DNA of 58,750 nt from Bacteroidales bacterium (lineage in GTDB: Bacteria > Bacteroidota > Bacteroidia > Bacteroidales > P3), in NCBI GenBank assembly GCA_017429685.1, contig JAFROL010000012.1, positions 1 to 58,750 of the forward strand, given 5' to 3'. The notes under the pieces were generated by a model, which did no database searches, was not told the DNA's origin, and saw only the letters and a list, made by a program, of their open reading frames with translations. Shown here in pieces: positions 33,461 through 44,603 of the stretch. Made by a program: the position numbers and the translations under genes. Positions within the stretch are counted from its first letter, which is position 1. The number at the start of each line of letters is the position of its first letter.

Positions 33461-34585
33461 TTATAACTTCCGCAACTGTTCTTTGGCAAACTCATCGCCT
33501 TGGTCGGCGGCTTTCTGGAACCAGTGGCGGGCTTCGCTCAAGTCTTTTGGCACGCCCTGGCCGTTCTTATAGCGAAGCGCAAGGTTGCACTGCGCACGGG
33601 CAAGTCCCTGCTCGGCGGCCTTGCGGTACCACCGCACCGCCTCGGCATAGTCCTGCGTCACGCCTTGGCCATTCGCGTACATAATGCCGAGGTTGTACTG
33701 CGCATCTGCATACCCCTGCTCGGCGGCCTTGCGGTACCACCGCACCGCCTCGGCAGAGTCCTGCGTCACGCCTTGGCCAAACTGGTACATATAGCCGAGG
33801 TTGGACTGCGCACGGGCAAGTCCCTGGTCGGCGGCCTTGCGGTACCACCGCACCGCCTCGGCAAAGTCCATCGTCACGCCTTGGCCCATATAGTACATCG
33901 CACCAATTTCATTCTGAGCAACGGCATGTCCCTGCTCGGCAGCCTTGCGATACCACCGCACCGCCTCGGCATCGTCCGGCGGCACGCCTCGGCCATACTG
34001 GTACATATAGCCGAGGCTGTACTGCGCGTCGGCATACCCTTGCTCAGCGGCAATTCTATACCATTCTACAGCCTTCGCATATTGATTGGCATTGTAATAT
34101 TCGTCGCCTTTGCGGTTAATTTCTTTCAACTCGGCTTGTGAGTAGCGTTTGGTAGAAGTGGATGATGTGGCTTGGGTGCGCCGCTGGCGGCCCAGCAGGC
34201 GCAGCACATCGTCGACCAACACGGGGTCGATGGGGTGTTCGCGCATAGTGCGCCAGTTGGTGCTGGAGAAGACAAACTCTACGTCGTCGGGCAGGACGCT
34301 GCCGTCGATGATGTAGGGCAGCATCTTCTCACCGCGCTTCTTGTTGAAGGCGTAGAGTATTTCGCGGGTGGTGAAGGGTGACTGGTAGGCGTTCTCGCTG
34401 GCCAGCAGCAGGAACACCTCGCTCTCCTTGATGGCGGGGGCCAGTATCTTGGGAAACTCCATACCGCCGGCGATGCCTTGGCGGTCGATGAAGTAGCTGA
34501 TGCCTGCCCGGTCGAAGGCGGCGCAGATGCGGTCGGCGATGGCGGTATCTTTGCGCGAATAGCTGATAAATACGTCGTAGGTCAT
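33461..34585 (-). CDS. TIR domain protein with Sel1 repeats
   Basis: 374 residues. TIR domain 1-130: YDVFISYSRKDTAIADRI, then SENAYQSPFTTREI with E75 where the NADase glutamate of TIR enzymes lies. A Thr/Ser linker follows, then five Sel1-like repeats of 36 residues (AVRWYRKAAEQGYADAQYNLGxMY type). The repeats are highly similar at DNA level (108-bp period), so their number may vary by recombination. TIR-Sel1 proteins could be NAD-consuming defence effectors or signalling scaffolds; no separate sensor or effector gene is adjacent. It is 18 nt after a lipoprotein gene on the same strand. Confidence 0.88.
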   Translation of the reverse strand: MTYDVFISYSRKDTAIADRICAAFDRAGISYFIDRQGIAGGMEFPKILAPAIKESEVFLLLASENAYQSPFTTREILYAFNKKRGEKMLPYIIDGSVLPDDVEFVFSSTNWRTMREHPIDPVLVDDVLRLLGRQRRTQATSSTSTKRYSQAELKEINRKGDEYYNANQYAKAVEWYRIAAEQGYADAQYSLGYMYQYGRGVPPDDAEAVRWYRKAAEQGHAVAQNEIGAMYYMGQGVTMDFAEAVRWYRKAADQGLARAQSNLGYMYQFGQGVTQDSAEAVRWYRKAAEQGYADAQYNLGIMYANGQGVTQDYAEAVRWYRKAAEQGLARAQCNLALRYKNGQGVPKDLSEARHWFQKAADQGDEFAKEQLRKL

Positions 34586-34603
34586 AGGGCGTTCAGATTA
34601 GCG

Positions 34604-35008
34604 TTATCTTGTGGTTGTGCCGTCGTGGCTCCAGCGTTTGCCGGCGAGGGTGTCGGGCATTCCTTCTGTGCGCAGCAGGTAGACCTGGTAGTAAAGATAC
34701 TCCTCCAGGTTTTCGTCGTACTCGCAGGGGAACTGGGAGCAGACGACATCGTCGTCGATCTGCGACAGGATGTTGTTGTAGCGCTTCATAGCCTCGCGGT
34801 CGGCGTCGGCGGTCGTCCCCTCTACGGAGAACATCCTCACCTCGTCGGTAAAGAAGTCGGCAATATAGTTCATATCGGCCCGGCCCCACGACATATCGTT
34901 GGTGGAGATTGTGTAGTAGTGGGTGGCCGAGGTTCCTTCTGTTCCTTCTTCCTGGCAGCCAACGAACAGCATTATGCAGGCGGCTATCAAAAGTATGCTT
35001 TTTTTCAT
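34604..35008 (-). CDS. Small lipoprotein, unknown function
   Basis: 134 residues: lipoprotein signal MKKSILLIAACIMLFVGC, then an acidic soluble domain with Tyr-rich segments (EEYLYYQVYLL) and a Cys pair-like VCSQFPCEY. No family recognised. It lies between ruvB (65-nt gap) and the TIR-Sel1 gene (18-nt gap) on the same strand. Confidence 0.7.
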   Translation of the reverse strand: MKKSILLIAACIMLFVGCQEEGTEGTSATHYYTISTNDMSWGRADMNYIADFFTDEVRMFSVEGTTADADREAMKRYNNILSQIDDDVVCSQFPCEYDENLEEYLYYQVYLLRTEGMPDTLAGKRWSHDGTTTR

Positions 35009-35073
35009 AACTGTTTTATTTCGTGGTTTGTGTTTGCTTGTTTGCGGTATGGCGACGCTTCGGTCGGTCGTTG

Positions 35074-36102
35074 TTATATTTCCAGCTGCTGCTGGTTGCC
35101 GCTGGTTCTCAGCTTGCCCAGATGCTGGTAGGCGAGAGCCGTAACTTCGCGGCCGCGGGGGGTGCGCATTATGTAGCCCTCCTGGATCAGGTAGGGCTCG
35201 TAGACCTCCTCGATGGTGCCGGCCTCTTCGCCCACGGCGGTGGCTATGGTGCCGAGGCCCACGGGGCCGCCCTTGAACTTGTCGATGATGGTCGACAGGA
35301 TGCGGATGTCCATCTCGTCGAGGCCGTTGCGGTCGACGTTGAGGGCCTGCAGGGCGTAGCGTGCTATGTCGAGGGTGATGGTGCCGTCGCCCTTGACCTG
35401 CGCAAAGTCGCGCACTCGGCGTAGCAGCAGGTTGGCGATACGCGGTGTGCCGCGGCTGCGGCGTGCTATCTCGAGTGCCGACTCGCTGGTGATTTTGACG
35501 CCCAGCAGCTCGGCCGAGCGGTTGACGATACGGGTCAGAGTCGGGGCGTCGTAGTACTGCAGGCGGCAGGTAATGCCGAAGCGGGCGCGCAGGGGCGCCG
35601 TGAGCATACCGCTGCGCGTGGTGGCGCCGATGAGGGTGAAGGGCTTGAGGTTGAGCTGGACGCTGCGTGCCGCAGGGCCCGACTCGATCATTATGTCGAT
35701 GCGGTAGTCCTCCATAGCGGAGTAGAGGTATTCCTCGACGATGGGCGAGAGGCGGTGGATTTCGTCGATGAAAAGCACGTCGTTCTGCCCCAGCGAGGTG
35801 AGCAGGCCTGCCAGGTCGCCGGGCTTGTCGAGCACGGGGCCTGATGTCATCTTTATGTTGACGCCCAACTCGTTGGCTATGATGTGCGAAAGGGTGGTCT
35901 TGCCCAGTCCCGGAGGTCCGTGCAGCAGGACGTGGTCGAGCGATTCGCCACGCGTTTTTGCGGCCTGAACATATATCCGCAGGTTGTCGAGCACCTGCTG
36001 CTGGCCGGCGAAATTGTCGAAGGCCTTGGGGCGCAGCGCGCGTTCGACCTCGCGTTCGCGGGCACTCTGGCTTTTCCCTGTTGGGTCTAAATTGTCGTTC
36101 AT
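35074..36102 (-). CDS. ruvB: Holliday junction branch migration ATPase RuvB
   Basis: 342 residues from the ATG at 36102 ([15 protein letters not shown]); the longer frame upstream lacks family similarity and contains the promoter. Walker [10 protein letters not shown], Walker B VLFIDEIH, sensor 1 LIGATTRSG with RAR, and a C-terminal winged helix ([21 protein letters not shown]). It drives RuvA-bound Holliday junction migration in recombination repair. RuvA and RuvC are not adjacent. Confidence 0.98.
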   Translation of the reverse strand: MNDNLDPTGKSQSAREREVERALRPKAFDNFAGQQQVLDNLRIYVQAAKTRGESLDHVLLHGPPGLGKTTLSHIIANELGVNIKMTSGPVLDKPGDLAGLLTSLGQNDVLFIDEIHRLSPIVEEYLYSAMEDYRIDIMIESGPAARSVQLNLKPFTLIGATTRSGMLTAPLRARFGITCRLQYYDAPTLTRIVNRSAELLGVKITSESALEIARRSRGTPRIANLLLRRVRDFAQVKGDGTITLDIARYALQALNVDRNGLDEMDIRILSTIIDKFKGGPVGLGTIATAVGEEAGTIEEVYEPYLIQEGYIMRTPRGREVTALAYQHLGKLRTSGNQQQLEI

Positions 36103-36153
36103 CGTTGAATATGTAAATATTAAAGATGTCTTGTCAAGAGTATTATAAAAATG

Positions 36154-36161
36154 CAAAATTA
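36154..36161 (-). promoter_or_regulatory. -7 element TAATTTTG for ruvB
   Basis: Good -7 match on the minus strand about 50 nt before the ATG; the -33 region has TTTC at an extended distance. The remaining gap to 36417 holds no gene, only an inverted repeat ATATAA-TCGTA-TTATAT near 36357 and a weak TTTG-based plus-strand promoter candidate. Confidence 0.5.
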
Positions 36162-36417
36162 CAAAAAAAAGTGCATATTGCTGAAAATATTTGTTATCTA
36201 GTTTGTATATGATTGGTTGTGTGGATAATAAATGTGGTGCGGAAGTTGCGGATAAATGACGTTCAAGCGACACGGTCAGATGCCATTGTTATATGAGGCA
36301 GAGTGTGCGTAAATTGTTTTAGTCCATTTGCTTATAAACTTTTTCGTTTTGATGCAATATAATCGTATTATATGCGTTACAAATTAAGATAAATATAGAA
36401 TCAACAAAAACAAAAGT

Positions 36418-37251
36418 ATGAAATCAGTTATAGTAGGTACCGATTTTTCGAAAGGATCGTATGTGGCTCTCGAGGTCGCTGTGGACATTGCAAACCAGTT
36501 GGGTAGCGACATCAAGTTGCTGTGGGTGAAAAAAGAGAAGAAGCTTCTGTCGGGCGAGCAGATGGAAATGACCGCCCACCTGGCCGAAGAGAAGTTGCAG
36601 CAACTGTGCGAAAAGTACCAGCCAAATATGCGCAAGGGCAAGATCGAATGGCAAATCCTGAGCGGCAAGGTGGCCACCTGTATCGCCGACGAAGCCCGCA
36701 AGGAGGATTCGCCAATGATTGTTATTGGTACCAACGGTGCTTCGGGTTTTGAGAAATACTGGATGGGCAGTACGGCCGTACGCATTGTCCAGGAGGCCCC
36801 TTGCCCGACGCTGACTATCCGTGAAGGATTCGACTTCCACAAGAAGCTTGACAATATTGTTGTGCCGATACGCATCAACGCCAATTCGCGCCAGAAGGTG
36901 GCTCCAGCAGCCCAGATGGCGCGCATCTTCGGCTCGCACGTCTATATCCTTGGTCTGATTGAGACGGCCCAGGATGCTATGACACTGCGCACCTATCTGC
37001 AGCAGGTGGAGGATTATTTCAAGAAGGAGGGCATCCCTTGCTCGAAATGCGGACGCCGCTACGAGAACTATTCCAAGACCGTTCTCGACTATGCCAACAG
37101 CATCAATGCCGACCTTGTGGTCATCAATACCGAGCAAGACCGCCTGCTGGCACGCCTCTTCCTTGGCACCAACGCCCAACAGATAGTCCACAATTCGCAG
37201 ATTCCTGTACTTTGCATTCACCCCGAGGATATCGGTGACATAGCCCGTTGA
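36418..37251 (+). CDS. Universal stress protein, tandem UspA domains
   Basis: 277 residues, two Usp domains. The first (MKSVIVGTDFSKGS ... VIGTNGASGFEKYWMGSTA) keeps the G-x2-G-x9-G-S ATP-binding motif. The second (LDNIVVPIRINANSRQ ... RLFLGTNAQQIV) is degenerate, with a CSKCGRR segment. Cytoplasmic stress or energy-sensing role expected. Its stop is followed by the flavoprotein gene with 2 nt between, so they form an operon. Confidence 0.92.
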   Translation: MKSVIVGTDFSKGSYVALEVAVDIANQLGSDIKLLWVKKEKKLLSGEQMEMTAHLAEEKLQQLCEKYQPNMRKGKIEWQILSGKVATCIADEARKEDSPMIVIGTNGASGFEKYWMGSTAVRIVQEAPCPTLTIREGFDFHKKLDNIVVPIRINANSRQKVAPAAQMARIFGSHVYILGLIETAQDAMTLRTYLQQVEDYFKKEGIPCSKCGRRYENYSKTVLDYANSINADLVVINTEQDRLLARLFLGTNAQQIVHNSQIPVLCIHPEDIGDIAR

Positions 37252-37253
37252 CG

Positions 37254-38504
37254 ATGGAAGCCGACGCAAAGAAAAAGGTAATCGTTGTCGGTGCCGGTGC
37301 CGCGGGAATGATGGCGGCATATGTGGCGGCACAGCGTGGAATGCAGGTCCTGCTGCTCGAAAAGATGGACCAGCCGGGCCGCAAGTTGCGCATCACCGGC
37401 AAGGGACGCTGCAACCTCACCAATACGGCACCGCTGAAGGACTTCCTGACCCACGTGGGGTCGGATGCTCGCTTTATGCGCAACTCGTTCTCGGTCTTTT
37501 TCAACAATGAGCTGATGGACTTCTTCGAGTCGCACGGCGTTCCGCTGGTGGTGGAACGTGGCGACCGCGTCTATCCCAAAAGCGGTAAATCGCTCGACAT
37601 ATTCCTTGGCATAGTTACGGCTCTTGAGGCGATGCCGAACGTGGAAATCCGTAAGAATGTGCGTGTCGCGTCGCTGATGGTGGAGGAAGGTGCGGCCAAG
37701 GGCGTACGCTGTGCAGACGGCACGACGCTGCTTGCCGACAGCACGGTCGTGGCCACCGGAGGAATGAGCTATCCGCTGACAGGTTCGACGGGCGACGGCT
37801 ATCGTCTGGCCGAACAGTGCGGCCACACTGTCTCGCCGCGCTATCCGGCATTGGTGCATCTGGACTGCGAAGAGAAGATTCCCGACGAACTTGTGGCTTT
37901 TGTCCTGAAAAATGTGCGCCTGACGCTGACTGATGGCGACGGGCGCAAGATGAGTGAACATTTTGGAGAAATGACGTTTACGCCAACAGGCATCGGCGGG
38001 CCGATCGTCCTTTCGGCCAGCCGTGTGGCCACAGGACCGCTGCATCGTGGCGAGAAGGTGACGGCGCATCTGGACCTGAAACCTGCTGTCGAGACGGCAA
38101 CGCTCGACAAACGCCTCATCAGCGACCTTGACAGCAACGGCACGCGACTGTTCCACGATGCACTGCGGCTATGGCTCCCTGCCGAGCTGGTGCCGATGGC
38201 GCTCAAAAACCTTCATATTGAATATTATAAGCGACTGAATCAAATCAATGGCGAAGAACGCAGACGGCTGCTGAAATTCCTGAAAGACTTCACTTTTACC
38301 CTGACGGGTACAGGCAATTTTGAGGAGGCCATCGTCACGCAGGGCGGTGTATGTCTTAAGGAGGTGAACCCTAAGACGATGGAGTCAAAATTGGTGAAAG
38401 GCCTTTTCTTTGCCGGCGAGGTGCTGGACCTTGATGCCGACACTGGCGGTTACAATCTGCAGCTGGCTTTTACAACAGGCAATGCTGCAGGCCGTTACTG
38501 CTGA
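37254..38504 (+). CDS. FAD-dependent oxidoreductase, BaiN/HI0933 family
   Basis: 416 residues from the ATG at 37254. Dinucleotide-binding VVGAGAAGMMAAYVAAQRG, the family motif GRKLRITGKGRCNLTN, VVATGGMSYPLTGSTGDGY, and a C-terminal LFFAGEVLDLDADTGGYNLQLAF that closes the FAD site. Family members are soluble flavoproteins; some reduce bile-acid intermediates, but most are uncharacterised, so substrate is not assigned. Coupled to the universal stress gene. Confidence 0.92.
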   Translation: MEADAKKKVIVVGAGAAGMMAAYVAAQRGMQVLLLEKMDQPGRKLRITGKGRCNLTNTAPLKDFLTHVGSDARFMRNSFSVFFNNELMDFFESHGVPLVVERGDRVYPKSGKSLDIFLGIVTALEAMPNVEIRKNVRVASLMVEEGAAKGVRCADGTTLLADSTVVATGGMSYPLTGSTGDGYRLAEQCGHTVSPRYPALVHLDCEEKIPDELVAFVLKNVRLTLTDGDGRKMSEHFGEMTFTPTGIGGPIVLSASRVATGPLHRGEKVTAHLDLKPAVETATLDKRLISDLDSNGTRLFHDALRLWLPAELVPMALKNLHIEYYKRLNQINGEERRRLLKFLKDFTFTLTGTGNFEEAIVTQGGVCLKEVNPKTMESKLVKGLFFAGEVLDLDADTGGYNLQLAFTTGNAAGRYC

Positions 38505-38569
38505 AACGTTTTTCTTTTGTTTGCTTTCTATATTTTTTTTGCCCACTGCCGAAACAGATTTTTTTTATT

Positions 38570-41500
38570 ATGAACCGACGACACGCTTTTCTCTCTTCTC
38601 TTTTGCTCCTGTCGCTTTGGCTACTGTTGCTGTCTCCTTGCGCTGCCAACGCACAAGGGACCGGCACAGCACGGGGCGCAAAGTGCCACGCCATCACCGT
38701 GGATGCCTTTGCCGACGACGATGTCCGTTATGCCGCCACCCAGCTGCAGCAACTGCTGAAAGAGGGTGGCCTTGACCTGCCTGTTGTCACGTCAGGACGG
38801 CGACGCTACAAACACGGCGTTATCTATGTGGGCCGCAGCGAAATCCGCCCTGCCGACAGCTATCGTATGATTGGCGACGGCGACCGAATGATGCTGGTCG
38901 GTTCGGGAAAGAAGGGCGCGCTGTATGCTGTCTATGACTTCCTTGAGCATTTCTGCGGATATCGTCTCTATGCACCAGATGCACTTGTCGTTGCCGATGT
39001 CAGCGAACTGACAATACCTGTCGCCAACATAGTCGAGCGTCCGGCGTTCGACTATCGCGAGGTGGCATACTATTTTCCAAACCATAGCCGTCTGTATGCC
39101 GACTGGCACCGTCTGCATACGGCAGAAGACAGGAGTGGTCGCTGGGGTATGTTTGTGCATACATTCAACAAGCTGCTTCCTGCCGATGTCTATTTCGACG
39201 AGCATCCCGAATGGTTTTCGCTGCGTGACGGTCAGCGTGTCCGCGACGGTCAGCTGTGCCTCTCCAATCCGCAGGTGCTCGACGCGCTGTGCGAGGCCTT
39301 GGCCGATGCCATCGCCAACGACGAAGGCGACCATCGCGGATGGTCGGTGTCGCCAAACGACAACTACAATGTCTGCCAGTGCGGCGAATGCCGGCGGTTG
39401 GACTCGCTCTATGGTGGCCCGACGGGCACGCTGCTGACATTTGTAAACCAGGTGGCACGCCGTTTTCCCGACCGCACCATTTCTACTCTGGCATACCAAT
39501 ATACGCGCAGTGCTCCGAAGGGTGGTCTTGTACGGCCCGACAGCAACGTGGTCATAATGCTTTGCCCCATCGAGGCAGGCCGCGAGGAAGCAATCTCTAC
39601 AAGCCTGAAAGAGGCGGCTTTCCGCAAAGACCTCGAGGACTGGCAACAGCTGACTGGCAACATCTTCATCTGGGACTATGTGGCGCAGTTCCGCAACTTC
39701 TGGAACCCGTTCCCCAACCTGCACGTGCTGCAGCCCAACCTGCGCTATTTCCGCAGCCACGGGGTGTGCCAGATGTTCGAGCAGGGCACAGGCAGCGATA
39801 ATGTTACGTCGTGGATGGAACCGCGCACATATCTGATAGCCAAACTGCTGTGGAATCCGAACCTTGATGCCGATTCGCTTTTGAACGACTTTTGCAACGG
39901 ATATTATGGTGCGGCTGGTAATTATGTCAAAAGCATCATCGACACAATGACCGCCGCACTCGTCGCTTCGGGCGAACGGCTTAATATTTACGGCTATGCC
40001 ATCGATGGTTGTGAGGGTTATCTGGCACCGGAACGGATAAACCAATATCGCGAGATGATGCGACGTGCCTACGCTGTCGCGACAGACAGCATCGTCCACC
40101 AGCGTCTGCGTTTTTTCGAGCTCTCGCTCGATTTTGCCACCGTCGAACTTGCCGCAGCGGGCGCATTCTATGAGGAACTTTTCCCGGAAGGGGAGAAGCC
40201 CGACAAGGTCAGGCAGATGTATTCGATGCTGAACCGGATGGTTGACGACCTTAACCGCTTCGGGGTCAGCCAAATGATGGAAATGGGCATCTCGCCCGAC
40301 CAGTACCGTGAACTGATAGCGCGCTACATCGAAAAAACGTTCAGCTACAGCAACAGTTACTTCCGTCCTGTCGAGCTGCGCAAGGCGCCCACGGAACCCT
40401 ACACGTGCGAGGGAGCGCAAAGCCTCACCGACGGCGCCGGCGGCATCCTCGACTATCGCAATTATTGGCTGGGCTTTTACGGCGACACGCTCGACGCTGT
40501 CATTTCGCTCGGCGCCACCGACACTGTGGGCCATATCAGTATGGACTTCTATTTCTATCCGCTGTCGTGGATTTTCCTGCCGCAACAAATTGAATACTAT
40601 ATTTCTAACGATAAGGAAAACTGGCGTCTTGTCGGACGCCACACGCCCGAGAACCCTGAAATCCTGGCCACGCCGATGATAAAAACATTCAGCACCGACC
40701 TGGACCAACCCACACAGGCCTACTACCTGCGCGTAGTGGCGACTCCATTGCCGGAGATCCCGCAGTGGCATCGCGCTGCAGGCAAACCGGCGTGGATCTT
40801 CACCGACGAGATCCTCGTCGAATCCAATCCCCGCAAAACCGAGCAGCCGGCTTCCTGCAACGGCGGTCGACTCGTCGTCAATGGGGGGCCGCAGTTCCTT
40901 GCCCCGGGCGACACGGTGGCTTTAATCTCGCCCTCTTATTATTGTGATATTGAGAAAGTTCGTGCCGCGGCTGACATCATTCGGCAATGGGGACTGGTGC
41001 CAATCTTGGGTCCTAATGTGGGGCGGCGGGCCAACAAGCAGTATGCCGGCACCGACCGTCAGCGTATGGACGACATAATGTGGGCCTACACAAATCCCAG
41101 CGTCAAGGCTATCATCTGTAATCGTGGTGGTTACGGCAGCATTCATTTTCTTGGCGAGATGGATTATTCGCTCCTTGCCAAATATCAAAAGTGGATGGTT
41201 GGCTATAGCGATGTCACCACACTCCACTCGATGGCGGCAATGGTGGGTGCGATGAGCATTCACGGCATAATGGGCGGAGGCATAGCTGATTGCAAAGGCG
41301 AAGGCGCTTCGGTGGCCCTGCTGAGGGATATGCTCTTCGGCACGCTGCCACGCTACCACACGCCTCATCACAAATACAACCAGCACGGCACAGGCCGCGG
41401 CACACTCGTAGGCGGCAACCTGTGCACTTTTGCCGCCCTGTCGGGTACCGACTGCGACGCAACGCAGCTGCAGGATTTCATACTCTTCATAGAAGAGGTG

Positions 41501-41830
41501 GGGGAGGACTTTCATCACATTGACCGTATGTTCAATACTATAGTCAAACGCGGCGTGATGAAGAATTGCCGTGGTGTCATTCTGGGCGATTTCACCGATT
41601 GCCCTGCCGAGCTGGGTTACAGCAGCGTCGAGGAGATGCTGCATCATTATCTGAAAGACTACGACATACCCGTACTCTGCGGGTTCCCAGGTGGTCACGG
41701 CGACACCAACCTGCCGCTAATTATGGGTGCCACGGTCGAAATGAAGGTCAATATGCTTGGTGGCACGATCACCTTCGACATCGACGCCCCCAGCCGTGAA
41801 GTGAGGACAGCAAAGCCGATCGATGATTGA
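38570..41830 (+). CDS. Secreted DUF4838 glycosidase-like protein fused to peptidase S66 (LD-carboxypeptidase-like)
   Basis: 1086 residues. Signal peptide to about residue 28 (LLLSPCAANAQG). Residues about 35-130 look like the GH67/GH20-type N-terminal alpha/beta domain (YAATQLQQLLKEGG, VGRSEI). Residues 180-450 are a DUF4838-type barrel (WSVSPNDNYNVCQCGEC), followed by a helical region. Residues about 610-750 form a discoidin-like sandwich. From about 764 a complete S66 domain begins: VALISPSYY, NRGGYGS, GYSDVTTLH (Ser near 880), LFIEEVGED (Glu near 973), GFPGGHGDTNLP (His near 1041). The spacing fits the LdcA/MccF Ser-Glu-His triad. S66 enzymes cleave L,D-peptide bonds of muropeptides. The joined glycosidase-like half suggests a two-activity cell-wall or glycopeptide enzyme. 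The reading frame is uninterrupted. Confidence 0.85.
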   Translation: MNRRHAFLSSLLLLSLWLLLLSPCAANAQGTGTARGAKCHAITVDAFADDDVRYAATQLQQLLKEGGLDLPVVTSGRRRYKHGVIYVGRSEIRPADSYRMIGDGDRMMLVGSGKKGALYAVYDFLEHFCGYRLYAPDALVVADVSELTIPVANIVERPAFDYREVAYYFPNHSRLYADWHRLHTAEDRSGRWGMFVHTFNKLLPADVYFDEHPEWFSLRDGQRVRDGQLCLSNPQVLDALCEALADAIANDEGDHRGWSVSPNDNYNVCQCGECRRLDSLYGGPTGTLLTFVNQVARRFPDRTISTLAYQYTRSAPKGGLVRPDSNVVIMLCPIEAGREEAISTSLKEAAFRKDLEDWQQLTGNIFIWDYVAQFRNFWNPFPNLHVLQPNLRYFRSHGVCQMFEQGTGSDNVTSWMEPRTYLIAKLLWNPNLDADSLLNDFCNGYYGAAGNYVKSIIDTMTAALVASGERLNIYGYAIDGCEGYLAPERINQYREMMRRAYAVATDSIVHQRLRFFELSLDFATVELAAAGAFYEELFPEGEKPDKVRQMYSMLNRMVDDLNRFGVSQMMEMGISPDQYRELIARYIEKTFSYSNSYFRPVELRKAPTEPYTCEGAQSLTDGAGGILDYRNYWLGFYGDTLDAVISLGATDTVGHISMDFYFYPLSWIFLPQQIEYYISNDKENWRLVGRHTPENPEILATPMIKTFSTDLDQPTQAYYLRVVATPLPEIPQWHRAAGKPAWIFTDEILVESNPRKTEQPASCNGGRLVVNGGPQFLAPGDTVALISPSYYCDIEKVRAAADIIRQWGLVPILGPNVGRRANKQYAGTDRQRMDDIMWAYTNPSVKAIICNRGGYGSIHFLGEMDYSLLAKYQKWMVGYSDVTTLHSMAAMVGAMSIHGIMGGGIADCKGEGASVALLRDMLFGTLPRYHTPHHKYNQHGTGRGTLVGGNLCTFAALSGTDCDATQLQDFILFIEEVGEDFHHIDRMFNTIVKRGVMKNCRGVILGDFTDCPAELGYSSVEEMLHHYLKDYDIPVLCGFPGGHGDTNLPLIMGATVEMKVNMLGGTITFDIDAPSREVRTAKPIDD

Positions 41831-41840
41831 TTGTAATGTC

Positions 41841-42057
41841 AGTGAATTGTGAATAGTGATTAGTGACCAGTGAATAGTGTTTTTATTTCCGACGTAGTCG
41901 GAACCCATTTCCAAGAATTGCTCGCTTGCGAGCAGATTTCCAAGATTTGCCCAAGCCGTCTAAAAAAAGGATTTCCAAGATTTCCAAGATCTCGCTCGCT
42001 TGCGAGCGGGGATAAATTAGCGAACAGAGCCCCCGACAATTCGTATTGTCTCTTGCG
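41841..42057. repeat. GTGAATAGTGATTA units, ATTTCCAAG array and GCTCGCTTGCGAGC hairpins
   Basis: About 41845-41880: GTGAATAGTGATTAGTGA-type units. Then hairpin TTCCGAC-GTA-GTCGGAA (about 41888), three to four ATTTCCAAG units, and two hairpins with GCTCGC-TT-GCGAGC (41920-41934 and about 41996-42010). ACAATTCGTATTGT (42037-42050) follows, which is the class 3 core. No gene. Confidence 0.8.
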
Positions 42058-42420
42058 TCACCCTATTGTTGTATAGGCGTTTATGAAGTGTTTGATTTCG
42101 GCTCCTTCGGGTTTGTTGACGATAGATATTATGTCGAAGCGGGCCTCTTCGGTGCGTCGGTTGAGCAGGATGTAGGCGTTGGCCAATCGGATATAGGCTT
42201 TTTGCTTTTTGCGGTCCACAAACTGTTCTGGGGTCCCATAGGCGTCGGTGCCACGCGTCTTCACCTCTATAAACACAATGCGATTGTCCTTGTAGGCAAT
42301 GATGTCGGCTTCCAGATGCCCAAAACGCCAGTTCGTTTCAAGGATCAGGTACTCGTTCTCTTCCAGATATTTGCGAGCGTATGTTTCGCCCTCTTTGCCG
42401 GTGCTATTGTGTTTAGCCAT
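42058..42420 (-). CDS. YraN/UPF0102 family nuclease-like protein
   Basis: 120 residues: GKEGETYARKYLEENEY, then LEADIIAYKDNRIVFIEVKTR, the D...ExK core of the restriction-endonuclease-like YraN family, and QKAYIRLANAYI. Function in the family is unclear, with DNA processing proposed. Flanked on both sides by class 3-type repeats. Confidence 0.93.
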   Translation of the reverse strand: MAKHNSTGKEGETYARKYLEENEYLILETNWRFGHLEADIIAYKDNRIVFIEVKTRGTDAYGTPEQFVDRKKQKAYIRLANAYILLNRRTEEARFDIISIVNKPEGAEIKHFINAYTTIG

Positions 42421-42423
42421 TGT

Positions 42424-42575
42424 TGGTGATTAGTGAATGGTGAATAGTGAAAAGTGAATAGTGAAAAGTGAATAGTGAATAGTGATCCTACAATTCGTAT
42501 TGTCCCTTAACTTCCCTTAACTCCCCTTAACTTCCCTTAACTCCCCTTAACTTCCTTTTAACTTCCCTTTAACTC
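42424..42575. repeat. Composite repeat class 3: C array, core, D array
   Basis: GTGAATAGTGAAAAGTGAATAG-like 7-nt units (42424-42488), core ACAATTCGTATTGTC (about 42489-42504), then CCCTTAACTTCCCTTAACTC-type units (42505-42575). It has the same array-palindrome-array layout as class 1 with unrelated sequence. No gene. Confidence 0.9.
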
Positions 42576-42581
42576 CCGTCA

Positions 42582-44525
<1,944 letters not shown>

Positions 44526-44550
44526 GACTGGTAGGATTGAAGGTTTTGTA

Positions 44551-44582
44551 AACCAAAAAAGGCGAACAGAGTGTCCGCCTTT
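44551..44582 (-). terminator. Terminator of the tonB-like gene
   Basis: Stem AAAGGCG / CGCCTTT with an inner ACA/TGT extension and a T-tract on the minus strand. Confidence 0.75.
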
Positions 44583-44603
44583 GTACTTCTGGAATAGAGT
44601 GGC

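Noticed and set aside
41843-42580. A diversity-generating retroelement or retron from the repeated short arrays
   Set aside because: No reverse transcriptase gene is present in the window and the arrays do not show adenine-directed variation against a template.
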